DNA from: Pantoea sp. Ep11b
GTDB lineage: Bacteria; Pseudomonadota; Gammaproteobacteria; Enterobacterales; Enterobacteriaceae
Direction of reading: 5' to 3'
Assembly (NCBI RefSeq): GCF_040783975.1
Contig: NZ_CP160631.1
Location: 1,922,001 to 1,986,000, forward strand
DNA length: 64,000 nt
Shown: one piece after another, positions 59,953 through 64,000 of the stretch
Position numbering within the stretch: position 1 is the first letter of the stretch
Layout: every line of letters starts with the position of its first letter
Program-made: the position numbers and the translations under genes
Notes under the pieces: model-generated
Database searches by the model: none
Told to the model about the DNA's origin: nothing
The model's input: the letters and a program-made list of their open reading frames with translations, nothing else

Positions 59953-60699
59953 TTACTGAAAACGGGTCGATTTATCGCGAGCCAGTCGCTCAAGCGCAAA
60001 GATAATCTGCTGCAGCTGCCGCTCCTGCGCGGGATTCAGCGTGTCAAAGCGGAAGCTAAGCCGGGGCGTGGTGCGGGTTTCATTTTTGCGGGTCACAACG
60101 CTGCGTTCGCCAATGTGCAGCAGCCTGACCGGCACTTCAAAATGGCCATACTCGCCCAGTTCAACCCGGAACTGGCTGAAGCTGTCGCCGTTCTGCAACG
60201 TTTCCGGCAGCGCCTCATCCACCAGCACGCCGATGCCGCCCAGCGACAGATCCTGCAATCGCAGCCGCGTTTTTGTGCCATCCGGCCAGACGGTATGGCA
60301 CCAGAACTGCGGTTCAAGCGGGGCGGTCACGCGGAAAAATTCCCGGCGCTGAATCTGCCAGAGCAGCTCAGGCAGCGGCGCGCTGAAAGCGGGCAGGCCC
60401 TCGAACTCCACCTTTTGCAGCGCGGCAAGGCTGAACTCCACCTTCGCACCACAGGTTTCGGCGACGATGCTGAGATCTTCGCTGTGAAGAGCGTAATCGT
60501 TATCCAGATTGTTACTGCCGAGATCAAATACCAGGCGCGTTTCATCGGCCGCCAGCATCCGGCTGATGATCTGCCCGCGCGGAAAACTGACCAGAAGTGG
60601 CGTCTGCGCCCGAAGCAGATCTTTCATCACGCCCAGAACCGCCAGCGTGCCACGTTTGAGATATTGTTCCTGGTCGGTTTCTTTCACATCCTGCTCCAC
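59953..60699 (-). CDS. ycgR: Flagellar brake protein (c-di-GMP effector)
   Basis: 248 aa. N-terminal YcgR domain (about 10-110) and C-terminal PilZ domain with the c-di-GMP motifs 'QRREFFRV' (RxxxR) and 'DLSLGGIGVL' (DxSxGG). When bound to c-di-GMP it slows the flagellar motor. In E. coli ycgR lies between emtA and ymgE, consistent with the gene order here. Confidence 0.93.
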   Translation of the reverse strand: MEQDVKETDQEQYLKRGTLAVLGVMKDLLRAQTPLLVSFPRGQIISRMLAADETRLVFDLGSNNLDNDYALHSEDLSIVAETCGAKVEFSLAALQKVEFEGLPAFSAPLPELLWQIQRREFFRVTAPLEPQFWCHTVWPDGTKTRLRLQDLSLGGIGVLVDEALPETLQNGDSFSQFRVELGEYGHFEVPVRLLHIGERSVVTRKNETRTTPRLSFRFDTLNPAQERQLQQIIFALERLARDKSTRFQ

Positions 60700-60895
60700 A
60701 AGAGGGTCACTGTTCTGCGCTGTTTTTCTGCCTCGTCACGGTTATCGGCGCAGGTAAAAAAAGCTTTAGCCAGGGCAGCCTGAAAAAAGGTGTGCAGAGA
60801 CAGGCATATCCTGAAAAGCTGTCTATACTTATCGCAGTAAACCGCTTGATTAATCAGGCGTTCACGATTTAATCATAAAAAGGAAGGAGCAACAG

Positions 60896-61144
60896 ATGGG
60901 TATTATTTCCTGGATCGTCTTTGGCTTAATCGCGGGTATTCTGGCGAAGTGGATTATGCCGGGTAAAGACGGTGGCGGTTTCATTCTGACGGTCGTTCTG
61001 GGTATCATCGGTGCCGTAGTGGGTGGCTGGATCAGTACACTGTTTGGCTTCGGCCGCGTTGACGGGTTTAACTTCGGCAGCTTTGTCGTGGCTGTGATCG
61101 GTGCCATCGTGGTGCTGTTTATCTACCGCAAAGTACGCAGTTAA
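60896..61144 (+). CDS. ymgE: GlsB/YeaQ/YmgE family stress membrane protein
   Basis: 82 aa. 'GIISWIVFGLIAGILAKWIMPGKDGGGFILTVVLGIIGAVVGGWISTLFGFG' is the family pattern: three helices with glycine-rich turns. GGAAGGAG precedes the ATG. Associated with acid and general stress; next to ycgR as in E. coli, which supports the symbol. A shared terminator follows. Confidence 0.9.
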   Translation: MGIISWIVFGLIAGILAKWIMPGKDGGGFILTVVLGIIGAVVGGWISTLFGFGRVDGFNFGSFVVAVIGAIVVLFIYRKVRS

Positions 61145-61161
61145 CCGGTACAGTTTCAATA

Positions 61162-61196
61162 AAAAAGGGGACGAAGCGATTCGTCCCCTTTTTTTA
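61162..61196. terminator. Bidirectional terminator
   Basis: AAGGGGACGAA-GCGA-TTCGTCCCCTT with A-rich and T-rich flanks on the two sides. It serves ymgE on the plus strand and the siderophore receptor on the minus strand. Confidence 0.85.
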
Positions 61197-61211
61197 TCTG
61201 TTACATGCTCA

Positions 61212-63311
61212 TCAGAAGTCGTAACCCACGGTCGCCATCACGCTGCGTTCCGCACCCCGGTAGCAGTAGCCCGTGCCGTAGCAGCCCGCCACGTAGTTGC
61301 GGTCGGTCAGGTTATTGGCATTCACCTGCAGCCAGGCACCTTTCAGGCTGTTGTTCCAGACGCCCAGATCGGCCTTCACGGAGGCATCGAACAGCGTGAC
61401 AGAAGGAACACGGGTGGTATTTTCGTTGTCCGCCCACTGTTTGCCGATGTAGCGCACACCCGCGCCGGCACTCAGGCCGTAATCAAACTGATAGTGACCC
61501 CAGAGCGCCGCCATGCTATTGGGTGTTACGTAAGGCGTGTGACCGTCGTTGCCATCCACCGAATCTTTGTAGCGCAGATGATTCAGCGTGTAGCTCGCGA
61601 CGGTGCTGAGGCGCGGCGTCAGCTGATTGTGTGCTTCCAGTTCAATCCCCTGCGAATGGACTTTGCCCGATGGCGAGTAGGTCGCCGTCTGAACATTCCG
61701 GTTTGCCACATCTTTCTGCGTCAGATCATAAACCGCCACGCTGTAGAGATCGCGGCTGCCCACCGGCTGATATTTCACCCCGGCTTCATACTGCTCAGCG
61801 GTGGTCGGCTTCAGCAGATTATTGTTGGGATCGGTGAGGGCGGTCGGGGTGATCGACTGGCTCCAGCTGACATAAGGCGAAATGCCGTTGTCGAAGGCGT
61901 AGAGCAACGCAGCGCGACCGCTGACGTGATCATCCTGACGACGGGCGCTGCCGCTGTTGTTCGCCACGATACGGTCATAGCGGCCGGAGAGATCCAGATG
62001 CCAGCGATTCAGCTTCATCTCATCCTGCAGGTAGAGCCCGGTCTGATAGTAGCGACGGGTTTTACTGGTCCAGAGGTAGTCAGGCATCTCGCCCACCTGC
62101 TCGCCGGTCAGGGCATTCAGCTGCGAGGCTGAGCCGCTGGCGGCCACGATATCATTCTTATAACGGTGGTACTCGCCACCCACCGAGACGCGATGCTCCA
62201 GCTCACCGGTGCTGAACTCTGCCGTCAGGCGGTTATCGGTAGACCAGGCGGCCAGCGAGGATCGTTCGCCGGAGTAGTAGCGGTTCAGCAGGTCGGGATT
62301 AGTGCGATCCCAGCCAATCTGATAGACCTGATCGAGATCGACATTCGAGTGGCTGTAGCTGCCGGTAGAGGCGAATGACCAGACGTCGTTGAAGCGGTGA
62401 CCAAAATCGAAACTGTAGATCTGTTCGCGACGTTTAAACTGGTCGAGGTCGCTGTTGCCTTCATAGAAGTCGTTGTTCAGCTTGTAGCCGTTGTGTTCGT
62501 TAAGGCTGCCGTCGCCGGGAACGGAACCGTGATAGCCACCAGAGGGATCCTTCTGCAGGTAGGCTTTCAGGATCAGGTGGGTATCCTCATCCGGCTGCCA
62601 CATCAGCTGCGGCATCAGCGCATATTTCTCTTCGCGCGTATGCGCGTACTGGGTATCGCCGTTGCGCGTAATACCGGTCAGCCGGAAGGCCCACTGATCG
62701 TTAATGGCGTTGGTGTAGTCAAACATCGTGCCGGTGGTGGCATTACTGCCGGCCTGCAGCTGGATGTGACCCTCTTCGCTGAACTGAGGACGTTTGGTCA
62801 CCATATTGACCAGCCCGCCCGGCACGGTCTGCCCATAGAGTGCAGAAGAGGGACCTTTGATCACGTCGACACGCTCCAGGAAGGCGTTATCAACCTGCAG
62901 AACGTTGAAACTGCCGCCGTCGCTCATCAGCCGCATGCCATCAAGGAAGGTGTTATCGACATCGCCGCCGTGGAAACCGCGCAGTGCGATGGTGTCATAA
63001 CGGGTGGCGGCACCGCCGAAATTGGTGAAGACCCCCGAACTGTAACCCAGCGCCTGATTCAGGGTCAGCGCGCCCTGATCCTGCATCTGCTGGCGGGTCA
63101 CCACCGAGATGGACTGCGGCGTAGTGATCAGCGAACGGTCGTTTTTGGTGGCGCCCTCGCTGGTGGTCGCCAGATAACCCCGGGTAGGGGAGGCGGAATC
63201 TTCCAGCGGTTGCGCGGTCACCACCATATCGGCAGCAAAACTCAGAGCGGGCGTGGTCAGCGCCAGAGTGCAGAGGGGAACATAACCTTTCAGCGGCAAT
63301 GACAGTTTCAT
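61212..63311 (-). CDS. TonB-dependent siderophore receptor (FhuA/FoxA-type)
   Basis: 699 aa; the ATG after AAAGGA is chosen over upstream ones. Signal peptide (about 1-27), TonB box-like segment 'ADMVVTAQP', then the plug domain ('TTPQSISVVTRQQMQDQG', 'VDVIKGPSSALYGQTVPGGLVNMVTKRP') and a 22-strand barrel ending in 'GAERSVMATVGYDF'. The plug and the end 'YVAGCYGTGYCYRGAERSV' resemble hydroxamate receptors such as FhuA and FoxA. Imports ferric siderophores across the outer membrane. Expression is controlled by the Fur box upstream. Exact ligand unknown. Confidence 0.88.
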   Translation of the reverse strand: MKLSLPLKGYVPLCTLALTTPALSFAADMVVTAQPLEDSASPTRGYLATTSEGATKNDRSLITTPQSISVVTRQQMQDQGALTLNQALGYSSGVFTNFGGAATRYDTIALRGFHGGDVDNTFLDGMRLMSDGGSFNVLQVDNAFLERVDVIKGPSSALYGQTVPGGLVNMVTKRPQFSEEGHIQLQAGSNATTGTMFDYTNAINDQWAFRLTGITRNGDTQYAHTREEKYALMPQLMWQPDEDTHLILKAYLQKDPSGGYHGSVPGDGSLNEHNGYKLNNDFYEGNSDLDQFKRREQIYSFDFGHRFNDVWSFASTGSYSHSNVDLDQVYQIGWDRTNPDLLNRYYSGERSSLAAWSTDNRLTAEFSTGELEHRVSVGGEYHRYKNDIVAASGSASQLNALTGEQVGEMPDYLWTSKTRRYYQTGLYLQDEMKLNRWHLDLSGRYDRIVANNSGSARRQDDHVSGRAALLYAFDNGISPYVSWSQSITPTALTDPNNNLLKPTTAEQYEAGVKYQPVGSRDLYSVAVYDLTQKDVANRNVQTATYSPSGKVHSQGIELEAHNQLTPRLSTVASYTLNHLRYKDSVDGNDGHTPYVTPNSMAALWGHYQFDYGLSAGAGVRYIGKQWADNENTTRVPSVTLFDASVKADLGVWNNSLKGAWLQVNANNLTDRNYVAGCYGTGYCYRGAERSVMATVGYDF

Positions 63312-63368
63312 CAACATTCCTTTCTTAGCAAAGCGGTCAGGCAGGTGGATAATATTCTTGATAGGCAA

Positions 63369-63387
63369 TCTCATTATCATAATGAGA
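63369..63387. promoter_or_regulatory. Fur box
   Basis: TCTCATTAT-C-ATAATGAGA is a perfect 9-1-9 inverted repeat, close to the Fur consensus, 58 bp upstream of the receptor start codon. Iron-replete cells should repress the receptor. Confidence 0.85.
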
Positions 63388-63468
63388 ATTATTACCTTTT
63401 ATAAATTCGCTGCAATTTTGCCTGCGGATGAAAAAAGTTCAAGTAAAATTCGCTGAAAGGGGGGAGAG

Positions 63469-63499
63469 GATACCTCCGGCAGGGCCAGAGGTATCCGGA
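63469..63499 (-). terminator. Terminator of the trehalase gene
   Basis: GGATACCTC and GAGGTATCC form a 9-bp stem just after the trehalase stop, followed on the minus strand by a pyrimidine-rich CTCTCCCCCCTTTC tract. Hairpin clear, T-run weak. Confidence 0.55.
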
Positions 63500-63504
63500 G
63501 AGCA

Positions 63505-64000
63505 TTAAGGTTGTGAAGCTGACGCCTGAGGAATATCGTGGGCGCTGTTACAGGTTTTCTCTTTCGGACAATATTTATCAAGCAGCTTCAGCGTAACGCC
63601 ATTGGTCCAGCCGAAACCATCCTGCAGCGGATATTCGCCGCCACCGCCACCGCCGAGGTTTTTACCCTCGACGACATATTTTTCAACCAGCTTATGCTCC
63701 CGGTCATAGGTGTTCTGAACGTTCTGCAGGAAGCGGACGCCCACCTCTTTTGCCAGTTTCGGCTGGTTGTAGTGTTCCAGACCCTCGACGGCGACCCACT
63801 GCAGCGGTGCCCAGCCATTCGGCGCATCCCATTGCTGGCCGTTGTTGACGGTCGTAGTCACCAGACCGCCCGGCTTCAGCAGCTGTTTTTCCACCGCGCG
63901 GGCGGTGCTTTCAGCCTGCTTATCGCTGGCGACCTGCAGATAGAGCGGGAACAGCGTCGCAGCGGTCAGCTGCGGATGGACCTGCTTTTTCTGCCAGTCA
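63505..64000 (-). CDS. treA: Periplasmic trehalase, 3' part
   Basis: Only the last roughly 164 codons are inside; the frame runs open through the window edge. It contains the trehalase signature 2 '[20 protein letters not shown]', the glycine-rich loop '[22 protein letters not shown]' in pattern, and a short C-terminal tail with two cysteines. GH37 enzyme that splits trehalose to glucose in the periplasm. The E. coli treA lies in the same order after ymgE. Confidence 0.93.
   Translation of the reverse strand, partial: DWQKKQVHPQLTAATLFPLYLQVASDKQAESTARAVEKQLLKPGGLVTTTVNNGQQWDAPNGWAPLQWVAVEGLEHYNQPKLAKEVGVRFLQNVQNTYDREHKLVEKYVVEGKNLGGGGGGEYPLQDGFGWTNGVTLKLLDKYCPKEKTCNSAHDIPQASASQP

Noticed and set aside
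61101..62132. 343-codon rightward frame
   Set aside because: Overlaps ymgE and runs antisense to the TonB-dependent receptor, which has full family motifs.
62397..63302. 301-codon rightward frame
   Set aside because: Antisense shadow of the same receptor gene; no start signal.

Overview
The window comes from an enterobacterial chromosome, most likely Pantoea or a close Erwiniaceae relative. I base this on the gene content (ldcA/emtA, ycgR, ymgE, treA, icd 3' end), the strong GC-rich codon bias of the right part, and a gene order resembling the icd-to-treA segment of E. coli. No 16S or other species marker is present, so the genus is an inference.

Positions 1 to about 37,214 are the right-hand part of a temperate prophage. 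Its integrase and left attachment site lie outside the window. It has an SOS-type repressor flanked by matching left and right promoter/operator regions, then Cro- and CII-like regulators, an O-like replication gene with internal 15-bp iteron-like repeats, a ParB-like protein, an antirepressor, a DUF968 HNH protein and antiterminator Q. The lysis cassette is holin, endolysin, Rz and Rz1. A HK97-type head module (HNH, P27 terminase, portal, ClpP-like protease, capsid) is joined to a Mu-like contractile tail with a -1 frameshift in the tail-assembly chaperones. This head and tail combination is that of the SfV/phiP27/e14 group. The prophage ends at a 165-bp 3' fragment of icd (37215-37379), the e14 attachment gene.

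Cargo genes interrupt the phage map. A low-GC coiled-coil membrane protein lies at 5.9-7.4 kb. A cassette at 7.6-10.5 kb, flanked by two diverged 65-bp direct repeats, carries an HslV/Anbu-like N-terminal-nucleophile hydrolase behind a coupled 27-codon ORF, with a divergent pair of unknown genes. Two small acidic genes sit at 15.2-16.2 kb, a classic moron at 29.1-29.5 kb, and an FkbM methyltransferase at the right end. The proteasome-like cassette is my best candidate for an undescribed system.

From 37.4 to 44 kb lies an AT-rich, partly decayed accessory island. It holds a cysteine-rich secreted protein, TetR, LacI and AraC-type regulators, a membrane protein, and two tandem AriR/YmgB-like small genes.

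From 44 kb to the end the sequence looks like core chromosome. It carries two family 9 glycosyltransferases, small envelope and stress proteins, a secreted Ppx/GppA-like phosphatase, ldcA and emtA. Next comes a SorC-controlled operon of a split transketolase plus an FGGY kinase (two identical palindromes in its control region), then an MscS channel, ycgR, ymgE, a Fur-box-controlled siderophore receptor, and the 3' end of the trehalase gene treA.
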